Below, piece after piece: positions 1-10,837 of a DNA stretch of 64,000 bases (position 1 is its first letter; each line of letters opens with the position of its first letter). The notes under the pieces were generated by a model that was given only the letters and a program-made list of their open reading frames with translations, did not search any database and was not told the DNA's origin. The stretch covers positions 310,001 to 374,000 of the forward strand of contig QANY01011365.1 of NCBI GenBank assembly GCA_003255025.1. Direction: 5' to 3'. The position numbers and the translations under genes are program-made. The stretch comes from Datisca glomerata (taxonomy: Eukaryota > Streptophyta > Magnoliopsida > Cucurbitales > Datiscaceae).

Positions 1-2000
1 TATGAAATTTTACAGGATTAAAATACAAGATTTGTAGTCTACTCTTGTTAAAAACTCAAAACAACAAGGGATTTTAAGAATCAAGTAAAATATATTCATG
101 TTAAAAGTTAAAAAAAAAGTGGGAGGCAAAATAGACGCGGGACTTCAGTGGAACTTAAGTGAAAATTAGAGACCCTCAAAATATTACGAGCTCTCTCAAT
201 GGCTCGATACTCTTCTCCATTTTTAAAGAAGTTCAAATCGTTGCTTCTCTCTGAAAATCGATTCGTCTCAATTCTTTAGAGCATCCGATCCTTCTCTCTC
301 TCTCGGTTCTTCTCCAGAATAAAGCACAGAGATCCTCACAACTTCTCCTTCTCAGACAACCTAGGCTAGTCCTTCGATGAAGAAGCACAAAGATCCTCAC
401 AGCTTCTCCCTTTCAGACGACCTCATCCCCATCACCGCAGCCTCGACGCCGCCACATCCTCCTTGTCTTGTGCTCACCTCGTCATCTATCACTGTTGTCA
501 CCAACCTCTTTTCATGTAGGTAAACAACTCTGAGAGAGGAGTCAAAATCCCTCCATTTTCTTCCTCTTCTTTACTCAATCAATTTGAGCTATTTTTATGC
601 TTTTTTGGGATTAATCAATCCTCGTATTTGGGTTTTGTTTTTATGGATTGTGTATTAGAAGTTTTGGGGTGGTAAGTTCATTAATTTCTCAGATCTTGTG
701 TATTTTTTACTAATTAGAGTTTAAGGTTTGGTTTTAGATCAGTTCTCATGTTTAAAAATATGGGTTTCAACGCTTTTTCTTCCACTTCTTAACTGTGATT
801 GGAGTTTTAGGGCTTACAGAAAAATAAGATGCTGAGTGAGGTGGTCGAACGGTGCAGATATGTCTCGTAGTACTTGGTGCAGATTCGAAGGGCTCGTGCT
901 GCTAGTGGTGAGTCTTTGTGGATTTCCTCTCCTCTCTCCATTTCTGGTTATAGTTTTAATTTCAGGTAAATAAATGAGGAGGTAAAGAAGTTTGCTCAAC
1001 TTTATGCTGTTATTTTACATTCTTACTTCTATGGCATCAGTTGTTAAGTGAATCAAGCCACTTTGGATCATGAACATAAAAATTGTCGGAGAAAAGGGTA
1101 CAAATATATAGGTGGTGATTTAACACATTTTCATTATGTATTATGCTTCACATGCCAATTTCTTTTCTTTTGCTAATGTACTTGTCATGTGTAGATGATC
1201 ATAAATTGAGGCTTTTGCTAGAAGCTGCTTCAATGATGGTGGAAACCAGGTGGACGGAGAATTTACTTCTATTCAATCATCTTCAACTTCAATGATGGTG
1301 GGAACCATTTGTAGCTACCCAACAAGTTACAACATTGCCCCTTCGACCAACACAAATACTTAAGAATACATTAGTCACATTTTTGGTTTAAAATAAATTT
1401 AGGCATTTGAACTTTTTTAAAGCACTCACAATATTTTTTAACATTTATCATGCTTGGGAGTGTTCTGGATAGAAATGGGTGAAAATGAAACTAATGTAAC
1501 AGTTAAATCATATTTTACTCTACTTTAAGAGTTGTCCTTAATAAAATTTAACATCGAGAATGTATAGTACTATTTACTTTGTTAATTATTTCTACATTTA
1601 TTAGCTGTCTGATGTAATGGAGAATCAATGCATTGTTTAGTATTTAATTTAAAAAAATTTCTTTTGATTTATATAGTGGAATAATATGTTATTTAGATAA
1701 AGGGTTTGTTTTTTTAGTAAAAAAGTGCTGAGTGTATGTAGAAGTTTAGATATACTATACTGTAATTTTACATATAGAATATTAGGAATAGAAATTTAAC
1801 TAAAATAGAGGTGTAGGGAGATTTTGTAATTGGTTCAATATGAGCCACTAGTTAAATATCAATGCACCATATCAACTTTAAAAAATTATATTTTAATTTT
1901 TATTCAAATAATTGAGATCAGCCTAACATTACACATTTTATGAAGAGGAGGTGATAAAAATTCTCATTTGATAGGACATACATAATATTAAAAAAATAAT
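1..2000. other. Gene-poor left edge, UTR-like in its first 550 bases
   Basis: No reading frame longer than about 60 codons is convincing here. Bases 190-520 are CT-rich and resemble a plant 5' UTR or first exon. A short frame starts at 377 and stops after about 50 codons near 524. From 1380 onward the sequence is AT-rich with no coding signal on either strand. This could be the first exon of a gene broken by later insertions, but nothing downstream confirms that. Confidence 0.3.
324..423. repeat. Imperfect 61-bp tandem duplication
   Basis: A stretch of about 38 bases beginning GCACAGAGATCCTCACA at 324 recurs at 385 with a few substitutions. The offset is 61 bases. It lies in the CT-rich, UTR-like stretch. 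Confidence 0.7.
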
Positions 2001-2004
2001 GAAT

Positions 2005-2235
2005 AATATACCATTGGTCCTATAACATTAGCTCCTTTTAAATTCGGTGCATATAGAATTAATTTGCTCAAGGCGGTCTTTTAATACCATTTGTCCTATA
2101 ACATTAATTAGTTCCTATTAAGTTTGGTGCATATCGTTTTAATTTTACTCAAGGCAATTGTTTAATACCACCGGCCCTATAACATTACTTACTTTTCAGT
2201 TCGGTGCATATAGTTTTAATTTTTTTGAAATTAGT
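2005..2235. repeat. Triple imperfect tandem repeat, 76-81-bp unit
   Basis: Three successive units share the core CCTATAACATTA followed by TTCGGTGCATAT or TTTGGTGCATAT and an AATTT-rich tail. Their CCA starts are at 2011, 2087 and 2168. The copies have diverged by scattered substitutions and small indels, so the array is not recent. Confidence 0.75.
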
Positions 2236-2637
2236 TATTTCGTACTAAAAATTGAGAGACTTCCAATACCCAACAGAACAAAAACTTAACTTAAATATAT
2301 GATATTAGCACATTAATAATAACTATGAGGAATTTAATGCAAATGAGAAATTATATAGTGACTTAATTTTATGGTTCAAATTTAAAATAAATGTACTAAA
2401 AAGTAAATAAAAAAATTGGGTAGAGCATGTGTGTAGTAAACCAACCAGAGAATAACGGGTGTAATTTTATGACATGAACAAGAAATACGAAATATATATT
2501 TACATGAAGAATATGTTTTGAGGTCCACATGAGCAGTGTTTATCAAATTAATTTCAATGTTGATGTCGAGGACCCTAACAAATCCCCCAACAATCAAATT
2601 TTAGTTAATTTTTTTACACGACTTGCATTATATCAGT

Positions 2638-3383
2638 TAAGGGTGTTCATAGATGGAGGATCGAACCTCCCAGATTATACTAAAAAATCTGAACTGATAA
2701 AACCGAACTTTAACGTTAATTGGTCAGTGGTGGGTTTTTTAGTCTAAAATAATTTTACAACATTTATTTTAAATCAAAACTAAATCAACTAAAATCAGAA
2801 CAAAATAAAATCAACAAAATCAATTAGATTAGAACCAATTCATTAACATAAACCAACTAAATCAATTAAAATCAACTAAATCAGAACAAAATCTCACAGT
2901 GAAGTTCGAGGGTATGTGATTATGCAGATCTAAATCAGATCTTAACCAACTAAATCAACTAAATCAGAATTAAATCATTATTACACATCTAAACCAACTA
3001 AGTCAGTATTACGTAGATCTAGAATCCTTCCTCAAGCGTCGAGGTGCTGGACGCATCAAAGCGTTGAGGGGCTATGGTTTAGGTTTAGGCGTCAAGATGA
3101 CGAGACTGAATGAAAAAGAAGGGCTCGAGACGATGAGACTGAAAGAAGAAGAAGGTCGAGAAGTAAGAAGGGTTGAGAATTTTGTTTCATCGTGTAACCT
3201 AATATATATATATGGGCGGTCCGGCCAGTTTAGTCCAGAATTGGCTGCAATTCTGGACCGAACCGAAAGTCTTCTCTAAAATGAAGACCAAACCGTCCAA
3301 ATATGTGAGAAAAATCGTTCAGACCGGTCAACTTCGTTCAGTCCGATCAAATTACATGGTTTGAGCGGTTTTTTAACACCCCT
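2638..3383. mobile_element. Small non-autonomous inverted-repeat DNA transposon (hAT-like MITE?)
   Basis: The left end reads TAAGGGTGTTCA and the right end AACACCCCTAA, short terminal inverted repeats typical of small hAT-like plant elements. The interior near the right end is rich in the GGTCCGG / CCGGTC words usual in this class, and contains an eight-base inverted repeat with a six-base loop at 3235-3256. A 72-codon + frame at 3064-3279 resembles no known protein. No clear 8-bp target duplication is visible, so the superfamily is uncertain. Confidence 0.45.
2765..3005. repeat. Degenerate AAATCAACTAAA repeat
   Basis: The words AAATCAACTAAA and AAATCAGAACAAAAT recur irregularly. This is low-complexity sequence inside the putative small transposon. 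Confidence 0.6.
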
Positions 3384-4440
3384 AATATTAGTGGTCCGTA
3401 TACCTTTGCCTCACTTTCACTCATATGGTCCATATGCTCAATTCCGACTTTCAATTGAATTATGTGCAGTGCTGGATTTTTGTCCTTCTAACTAATACTT
3501 TATAGCCAACATGGAATAGTTTGAACTTCATAGCCAACATGAATAGTTTCATATGGATAACGTTATGCTTAATTTGAGGAAGCTTGACAATGACTACGTG
3601 GGGACAGACAATGAGGTAGCCTAGCAAGTAGGTGATTAATACCAATAAAACCAAAAGAGCCCGTGATCTACGTTTGGTAGTTCTGTGTTTAATCTCACGT
3701 TGGTAATGTACAATGCGTTTATATTTCTTCTTTATTATGCGGGAAAGCAATTACCGATCCTAAGATAAAATAGGTTTGATATGTCATGAGTAGTTTGGTT
3801 TTAGAATGAAATAACTAAAATAATCTTAAATCCAAACTCATTTAAGTAATATTGACCTGTACATGAGAAAATCCGGATCAAGAAAAATCTCAAAACATGA
3901 AATTGGTTTATTTCTCTCATAACCCGAGAAAACTTGAAAAATATGAAAATTCAGATTCTACCCAGTAAGTAATATAAAAAAATAAGGGTATTCTTAATAT
4001 TTGAGAATCTTTAACACCATTAGTAGAGAAAATAACATTTTTGAATTTTTTAGTTTCTAGAATAAAATGTCAAAGGAGATCTATGTATTTTTTAAACTTC
4101 ATGGGATATCCGTATATTTTAGATAAACTTGAGGAGGTGTATAAGTATTTTTCTCTAAATTTTAATATTTCTTTTTATAAAGTGGGAAAATAAAGAATTA
4201 TACCTTTGATATCGTTGTCAAATAGTTGGAGAACAAAAAAAATCGCAATGGAGTATCTACTGGACAAGAAATATGGAATTTGATAGGAGAAGACTAAAAA
4301 GAAAATGTTTTCACACAATTATCTCAACCTATCTTTCACGTTTTGCTCTCTTTTTTAAAATTATTTTGGATATGAAAAAACTTGAAATTTTTTTTTGAAA
4401 GAAAAGTAAGAAGAAAAAGTAGAAATGAAAGGAAATCATA
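3384..4440. other. AT-rich upstream region of the glycoside hydrolase gene
   Basis: No convincing coding sequence is present. A 96-codon - frame (3460-3750) is highly basic and resembles no family I know. The remainder is A/T-rich and presumably holds the distal promoter of the gene that starts at 4510. Confidence 0.4.
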
Positions 4441-4452
4441 TTTTGTTCTCTC

Positions 4453-4460
4453 TATAAATA
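4453..4460 (+). promoter_or_regulatory. TATA box of the GH1 gene
   Basis: The motif TATAAATA lies 50 bases upstream of the ATG at 4510, followed by CT-rich sequence. This fits a plant core promoter with a short 5' UTR of roughly 20-30 bases. The transcription start itself cannot be placed. Confidence 0.7.
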
Positions 4461-4509
4461 GGGTCTTATCTGCTCTCTCAAAAGCACATCAAACTTATTA
4501 GTCATAAAA

Positions 4510-7500
4510 ATGGCAGCTCTTATTTCATCTTTACCGAGCCTCTCTTTTGCTACTCTTTCCTTTGTACACAAAAATCAGGAACTTAAACATTTATTTCCTA
4601 TACAATCGAGGCCATTCCCTCTCAATAAGAGAGCCTCCCTTACTGTGAAATCATGTTTAGTTACGAGAAAACAATTTCCTGATTTTTTCAAGTTTGGTGC
4701 ATCCAGTTCTGCTCTTCAGGTTCTATTCTTTTTGTCTAATAATTAACTTTACATAATATGCAAACATATTCCTGAAATTCAATGTTTATTTACTTATTGT
4801 GCAGATAGAAAGCTCAGCTACGGATGGAGGGAGAGGAGAAGGATCTACGGATCATGTACTTGCTGGCGGAGCAGGAGCTAATTCTCTACATCTTTACAAC
4901 GTCAGGCGCTCTATTCATCATACATTCCATTGTCTTTTTCTGTTTATCACTTGAGATAAATTACACATACAAGAAGCTAAATTACACAATATTGCTTACC
5001 CATTTTAGCGAAGTGCAGGAAGATGTATTGTTGTTGAAGAATATGAGCGTGGATGTCTACAGAATGTCCATTTCCTGGCCCCGGCTATTTCCATGTAGAC
5101 TTTCTCTGTGTTTTTTTCCCCATCTTATCTTTCATCATTCTCGAACCAACAACATTAATATTATATTTTATAATACCAAAAAAATGCTAATTTTGCATTT
5201 CCTGAATTTTTTGTTTCTGTGAAATCTTGTTTGTAGCCGGAAAAGTAAGTGAGTCATCTTTGAATCAAGAGGGGCTGGCTTTCTACCAGGATTTATTTGC
5301 CCAACTCAAGTACAATGGTTCGTACCTTTTTTAAACTTCTAATTTTTCCTTCTTTAATCTCTCTCATTTGATGATTTCGGATGATTTTGATGAGTCTACT
5401 CGTTCAGATATAGAGCCTAATGTGACATTGTTCCACTTCGACCTGCCAAAAGCTTTACTAACAAGTTATGGAGGCACTTTAGATCCCCAGTTTGTGTAAG
5501 TTATTTCTTTGTCATTGCTATCGACATCCATAATCATATCAATTATAAGCTTTACGTATGATTTGCAGTGAATCATTTTTTAAGAGAAAAATCATTTTTT
5601 AAGAGAAAAATCATTTTTTAAGAGAAAAAGGAATTATGAGAGACGTATAAATAACCCTTTGTTTTTTTGTTCAAAATGTTGTAACTTGATTAGAGACGAT
5701 TTCAATGCGTATGCGGATTTTTGCTTCAAGACATTTGGTCATCAAGTCAAAAACTGGATTACAATCAACGAACCACAAGTTTGGTGTTCTGAGTTGTATA
5801 AATATGGCTTAGACAAGGATGATGAAGCCACGTTTCCCTACAAAGCTGCATACCATATTTTAAAAGCTCACGCTACTGCTGTTAAGACCTATAGAACCAT
5901 TTATCAGGTATGTCTCAACAAGTGCAAAACAAAAAGCGCTTGTTTGATTAATGAAAAAAATAAAACTATTAGATCCTGATGTGACTTCTCTATCATTCAG
6001 AAAGACTTTACAAAAGAGTTTCTTAAGGCATATCGATTATTAATAACTTAGAGTGTTTTTTGAAAACATGATTATTAATATAAATAGTAATCATCTGAAA
6101 ACTAACAATGTTGTTTGTAGAATTTAGCGACTTTCTTATTTTACATTTAAAATATAGCCCACACAAGGAGGAAAGATTGGTATGGCATTCAATGCCGAAT
6201 GGTTTCTACCATATTCACCATGCTCACGGCGAGACAAATCGGCTGCAAGAAGAGCTTGGGATTTCACTATTGGATGGTACCACCTTCATAACCTTTGATA
6301 TAAACTTCAACATATTTTTATTAAAACAATAGTTGGTATCTAACTTGGTTTTGCTGACGTAGACTAATCCGACCAAAAAATGAAGATATTAATAAAATTT
6401 ACACTTTTTCATGAAAAACATAATTAAGTATTATTAGTGAGACCTATTATTTCTTAATTTAAATAAAAATTAAATTTATTAGATATATGATATGAGCTGA
6501 TCATTCCACATAGTAATTAGAATGAGCTAAATATTCTATTTAAAAAAACATTTTTTTTATTTTACCTAACAAACAACTTATTTTAATAGGTTCTTGGATC
6601 CACTAGTGTTTGGTCACTACCCTTGCAGCATGACAAGCATTATAGATGCAAGGCACAGGCTTCCTACAATTACCGCTGCCGACGAAAAGTTGATCAAGGA
6701 CTCCTATGATTTTATAGGCATCAATTACTACACGTCCCATTACGCCCGCTACTATGCGCCAAGTCTTTCTGAGCCTCTTAGTTACACAAACGACCAGAGA
6801 TTGAAGAAGGAATGTAATTATATTTTAATGTTTTACATTTAGTTATCTGTTAAAAACTTGTTGAGAAATTTTCTTTCATTCCCTAACTTGGTTTTTTTGT
6901 TCCTTGTATACCCAAACACTAGTTGAACGTGATCAAGTACCGATCGGAGAACCGGTACGTACAATCTTTAATCAATTGTTTATTTTTCTGTCTTTGTTAC
7001 ATCAATTTTTTGGAAAATAATCCAAACAAACAAAGGAGATTATTAATCATTTCCTGAAAAAAATAACATCTGAGAAAACATCTTTAATTAAATGTGTTTG
7101 TTTTTCATTTTTCATTCAAGAATGATGGGCTACCCTTTATGTGTGTTTACCCGGAAGGATTGCTGGAAATATTGAAATACTTGAAGGATGAATACGGCAA
7201 CCCTCTGGTTTACATTTGTGAAAATGGTACGTACTCTACATCTTCCACAAAAAATTAACTCTCGTAAGTATTGGTTTTAGTAAAATTAGTTATTTGTACT
7301 TACCACTTTGCTGTAATGACCTTGTGCTGTGTACCCTTTTTTTTTCTTGTAAGTCCCCATATATTAATTTAAGACCCGTGATTTTTTTGAATGAAAGATT
7401 AACATTTTGAAGAATTAAAAACCGTGCAGAAGAAACAGCACACGCAATTAAAGACGCATCTCAATTACGTTAACATATCTAAAAAAGAGTCATTGTTTGC

Positions 7501-8127
7501 ATAAATGAAAGGTTAGCTATAGATAGAAGGAACTATCATAACGGAAGCGTCTAGAAATAATAAATAAATGTTTTTTAATGCGATTCGGATAATTCACCTA
7601 CCAACTTTTGTATAGCGATAAAAGAATGCTAAAAAAATTAGATGTTTTTCAATGTCCAATATGTGAAGTAGGCTATGTAGTTGGAGTCTGTAAAATGTTA
7701 GTTGACCAAAGCTGAAGTAAGGATTGATGAAACAGGTTATGCATACAAGAGGAACGATGACAAACCTCTTAGTGAAACGCTGCAAGACCAAAAAAGACTT
7801 GACTTTATCAAAGCTCATCTCAAGTACATATTGAAAGCAATGAGGTAATTTAACATAGATATTATAATTATATATGTGTTTTATATTTTTGAAAGATCTT
7901 GTTAACATTATTATTCTTTTCTTTTATAATTTTACAGTTCGGGATGTAAGGTGGAAGGTTATTTCGGATGGAGTCTGATTGATAGTGCAGAATTTTTAAG
8001 CGATCAGATTCGCTATGGGATGAACTTGACTGATTACAGCAACAATTACAGCCGAATTCCAAAGAGTTCTGCAGATTGGCTCAAACGATTCTTAGTTGCC
8101 GATGCCAATGAGGCCGTCCCAATGTAA
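4510..8127 (+). CDS. Plastid-type glycoside hydrolase family 1 beta-glucosidase, 12 exons
   Basis: GH1 enzymes hydrolyse beta-glucosides, in plants often defence or aroma glycosides. Exons: 4510-4719, 4805-4900, 5019-5094, 5237-5317, 5408-5495, 5694-5907, 6158-6276, 6590-6813, 6923-6954, 7121-7226, 7736-7844, 7938-8127. All introns are GT-AG and the frame stays open for 514 residues, normal for the family. Residues 1-48 are Ser/Leu-rich and basic, like a chloroplast transit peptide; with FGASSSALQ this recalls furcatin hydrolase-like enzymes. The acid/base is Glu210 (TINEP), the nucleophile Glu414 (CENG). Glycone-binding Gln70, His164 and Glu470 are kept. Oddities: about 20 residues are missing around 80-102, where the WD...YHRYKED segment should be, a loop is missing after NEP, and FHWDLP is FHFDLP, TENG is CENG, FEW is AEF. 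Exon 11 was started at 7736 because this restores ENG; 7712 is an in-frame alternative. The substrate is unknown. The family call is near certain; activity is not. Confidence 0.9.
5571..5628 (+). repeat. Three 19-bp tandem repeats in intron 5 of the GH1 gene
   Basis: The unit AATCATTTTTTAAGAGAAA occurs three times at 19-base spacing, beginning just after a TTTGCAG that could act as an alternative splice acceptor. The near-identical copies suggest recent slippage. Confidence 0.85.
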
Positions 8128-8197
8128 CTTGTAAGACCCCATTTTGAATATATATAATAAGCTGTAATTTAGTTTTAGCTGATCTTAAATTTATATG

Positions 8198-8203
8198 AAT
8201 AAA
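8198..8203 (+). promoter_or_regulatory. Poly(A) signal of the GH1 gene
   Basis: AATAAA lies 71 bases beyond the stop codon in AT-rich sequence, a suitable distance for plant 3' end formation. Confidence 0.55.
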
Positions 8204-8232
8204 GTTAGATATGAATACTTTTCATTGTGCCA

Positions 8233-8490
8233 CACTACTATAAATTTGCCTTTTAATGACGGGAATGTCACTGTCATCTTTCGGGATGCCATATTAACTA
8301 ATTGATACAAAAAATCATCATTAAAAGTGCCGCAAAAATAATTTTAATGATGAGGAATCCTCCTCATTAAAAGTTTAATTTTTTTTAAAAAAATTTAATG
8401 ACAGCGATTCCCCTTTATTTAAAATACCCAAAAATTCTTTTAATAACCGGGAATCCCCGTCATTAAAAATCTATTTTTTTTAAAAGTCAT
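8233..8490. mobile_element. CACTA-like transposon terminus (fragment)
   Basis: CACTACTATAAATTTGCC at 8233 resembles a CACTA terminus. It is followed by subterminal words of the type TTTTAATGACGGGAAT and their inverse GTCATTAAAA, near 8250, 8340, 8396 and 8443. Such dense inverted subterminal motifs are usual in CACTA elements. No matching opposite end was found, so this is a fragment or an element with a lost end. It begins only about 105 bases after the GH1 stop codon. Confidence 0.45.
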
Positions 8491-8750
8491 AGAAATAGAA
8501 AAATTATCTTTCCATTACAATGAAAAGACAGAAAACTATATTTCCATGACATCGCTTCAATATTGTCACCATTAATATGACAGTTTATTCAAAAACACAA
8601 AACTGCCTTCCATTCCATCCCCTCCATAGCAGCATATAAGTTTACCATGTTTACTAAAATGAAAGAAGAGAGCAATATAGACAATACAAGAGAGACAATA
8701 AGAGGGAAAAATAAAAGAGGAAAAACTAAAGTTTCTCTCTTTCATAAGTG

Positions 8751-9067
8751 CATAGTATTTACAAAAAAAGGGAAAATAAAAGTCAAGTCTTAAACCGTAG
8801 GGCAAACAATACAGAAAAACACTGATATCTCAAATTTTATAATATACACACAGATTAGGACCACAATGAGTAACCCATGTATGAGCTGTTACAATATTGT
8901 TTGGGGATGATTCCTTTGAAAGACAAGAACTTCTAATCTCCTCCATGTTTCTCTCTTTCAATATTTACAAGAGAGGGAAAATAAAAGTCAAGTCTTAAAC
9001 CGTAGATCAAGCAATACAGACAATACAATGATATCTCAAATTTTATAATGTAAACACAAATTGGGAC
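8751..9067. repeat. Direct duplication of about 110 bp, second copy interrupted by a gypsy element
   Basis: The first copy (about 8751-8900) contains GTCAAGTCTTAAACCGTAG and ends GGACCACAATGAGTAACCC. The second (about 8961-9067) matches up to GGGAC, where the gypsy element begins. The match resumes beyond that element at 19430 (CACAATTAATAACCCG). The intact first copy therefore acts as a record of the second copy before insertion. Confidence 0.75.
9063..9067. repeat. Target-site duplication GGGAC, left
   Basis: GGGAC is repeated exactly at 19425-19429, directly after the right LTR. Five bases is the usual target duplication for LTR retrotransposons. Confidence 0.8.
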
Positions 9068-9413
9068 TATAAAAGATTTTTCTGGTGAGTGAAGAATTGA
9101 TTACGAAAAAATAAAAATAATGAAATTTGAGAGAGTAAAAAGAATAAGAACTTATGTTTGGTTTGTATTTTATTGATTACTTTAAGGTGATACACACCCC
9201 AATTTATATACAAATTTCATAACAAGATTACAATGAATTCCCCCTATTCTGTAGCTGATAACGAGGAATAAATAAGCTTTTAAAAAGAATATTCCCTGAT
9301 AAGATTCCTCTTTTAGCTGTGTGATCGATCCTACGATTCTCGTTCTTTCTTTCCTCCGTATTAAATCTTTGGTCCAGATCTTGTCACATGCAAGATAAGA
9401 TTTCGTCTGTTCA
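9068..9413 (-). repeat. 3' LTR of the Tat-like gypsy element
   Basis: This segment aligns along its length with 19103-19424, for example GAGAGAGTAAAAAGAATAAG against GAGAGAGTAGAAAGAATAAG and AAGATAAGATTTCGTCTGTT against AAGATAAGATTTTGTCTGTT. It ends in CA; its first bases are TA where the other LTR has TG. A purine-rich stretch on the - strand (AATGGGAGCCAA) follows at 9414. Confidence 0.8.
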
Positions 9414-9932
9414 TTGGCTCCCATTACACTCAATGAAATCTCATTCATGAGGTGTAATGATTGTCACCCTTGTTGCTGTGCCATCCATATTCGTTATTTG
9501 TGTAATGACCTGCCTTGATTACCTATAATAGCTGCTTCGTTTCCTGTTTTCACTGACATTCCTCGAAAATGCACAATGCGATTCCCTAGGTGACTCTTTG
9601 ATTGTCTACTATGACTCATCATTCCTCTTCGTTGCTATGCCTTCCCGTTTTCGGCTGACATTCATCATAAATTTCAAATCTTTCATCTGACAAAGGACGC
9701 CTTCTTTTTCTACCATTTGTCATTTCTTCATTCGTCAGTACTTACGACAGTTTGTCCCATCATACTGTCAGTCATAGCTTTTCACTATCGAGTACCTGCA
9801 AATTTCTTTTCATTGCCCCGTTTCAAAATTTATGAAGTGTTTCTCAATTTCCTTTGAAGTCCGTGGTCTATTTAAGGACCTTCTTCCTCCATTTTTTCCT
9901 CAATTATCATCTCCATTTTCGTAAGTTCCTCA

Positions 9933-10133
9933 TTGCCTCTTCTTCCTTTTCTTTGCTTCTTTTGGGTTTTGACATTTCCGAGAGTCATGGAGGACGATAT
10001 TATCTTTAAGCCTACAGTCCCCTTAGTCACGAACCAAGATGAGTTTGTGCAGTTTATTGATTATTACCGAGAGGCCTTCCCCCAATGTCGTATGTGCTTT
10101 CGGAGAGAGTTTGTCCACATGAGTCCCGTGTAG
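9933..10133 (+). CDS. Antisense ORF near the 3' LTR of the gypsy element
   Basis: This 66-codon frame runs opposite to the element. A second in-frame Met at 9987 (MEDDIIFKPTVPLVTNQDEF) looks the better start, and TATTTAAGG lies at about 9869. Some Tat-lineage elements (Grande, Retand) are known to carry an antisense ORF between pol and the 3' LTR, and the position here fits. I do not recognise the protein and propose no function. It may be a truncated relic. Confidence 0.35.
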   Translation: MPLLPFLCFFWVLTFPRVMEDDIIFKPTVPLVTNQDEFVQFIDYYREAFPQCRMCFRREFVHMSPV

Positions 10134-10609
10134 AGATCCCTACCAAATTGCTCTTAGCCTGATGTATTAACATTATGTCTTAAACTTCCGTTCTCCCCCT
10201 TTCTTCAAGAATTATTTTCCACTTTCAGTCTTGCCCTGCCCTAGTTTACCCCATATTCTTATAGGGTAATTTTAACTTCAAGGCCATGACTATAAGATGC
10301 ACTATAGGTTTATGAGTAGACGAGCTGAGATGTTGTTATATAGCTAAACACTGAAATGGGAGTTATTATCTTGCTCCCTGCCATTAGAAAAGAGAGGGCC
10401 TCTGATAACCGAGATCCTGAAGGGAGACAAAGGTAGGGAATAGTTCGCTTACTGCTACTTGCTTCATCTTTTCTCAGAGAATGAACCAATCGTGCACTTA
10501 CTGCTACTTGCTCCGTTCTCAAAGGCCTATGCTTTACTTTGGTTCTTTCTTGAAGAACAAATGCACATCGTAGTGCATTAGTCTTTCGGAAATAATTCAT
10601 TGATGGACC

Positions 10610-10837
10610 TGTTTTCCTTCTGAGAGTAGGATTTATGAATTTCCCGCTCTCAAGGACTTGCACCCTTATTTCTTTCTGATAGTAGGACTTACGAATTGCC
10701 TACTCCCAAGTACTTGCGCCCTTATTTCCTTTTGAGAGTAAAACTTATGAATTGTCCACTTCCAATGACTTGCACCCTTATTTCATTCTGAGAGTAAAAC
10801 TTATGAATTACTCACTCCCAAGAACTTATGCCCTTAT
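10610..10837. repeat. 57-bp minisatellite, left half
   Basis: Four units carry GAGAGTAGGACTTACGAATTG followed by CTCCCAAG.ACTTGCGCCC and TTATTTC. The array stops at 10837 where the copia-like element begins and resumes at 16307. Confidence 0.85.
10833..10837. repeat. Target-site duplication CTTAT, left
   Basis: CTTAT here and at 16307-16311 flank the nested element. Removing the insert and one copy restores a normal minisatellite junction (GCCCTTATTTCC). Confidence 0.75.

Noticed and set aside
3460..3750. 96-codon basic - strand ORF upstream of the GH1 gene
   Set aside because: No family resemblance, no start context or neighbours; the local sequence has small direct repeats (AGCCAACATG) that help keep it open.
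4856..4900. Ending GH1 exon 2 at 4855 (donor GTACTT)
   Set aside because: Also in phase, but using the donor at 4901 gives ANSLHLYN-EDVLLLK, which lines up with the family's D.YHRYKEDV...K pattern.
7712..7735. Alternative start of GH1 exon 11 at 7712
   Set aside because: It keeps the frame but changes the conserved ENG after the nucleophile to ENA and adds eight residues; the acceptor at 7735 restores ENG followed by YAYKRNDD.
9182..9448. 88-codon - ORF
   Set aside because: It falls within the gypsy 3' LTR.
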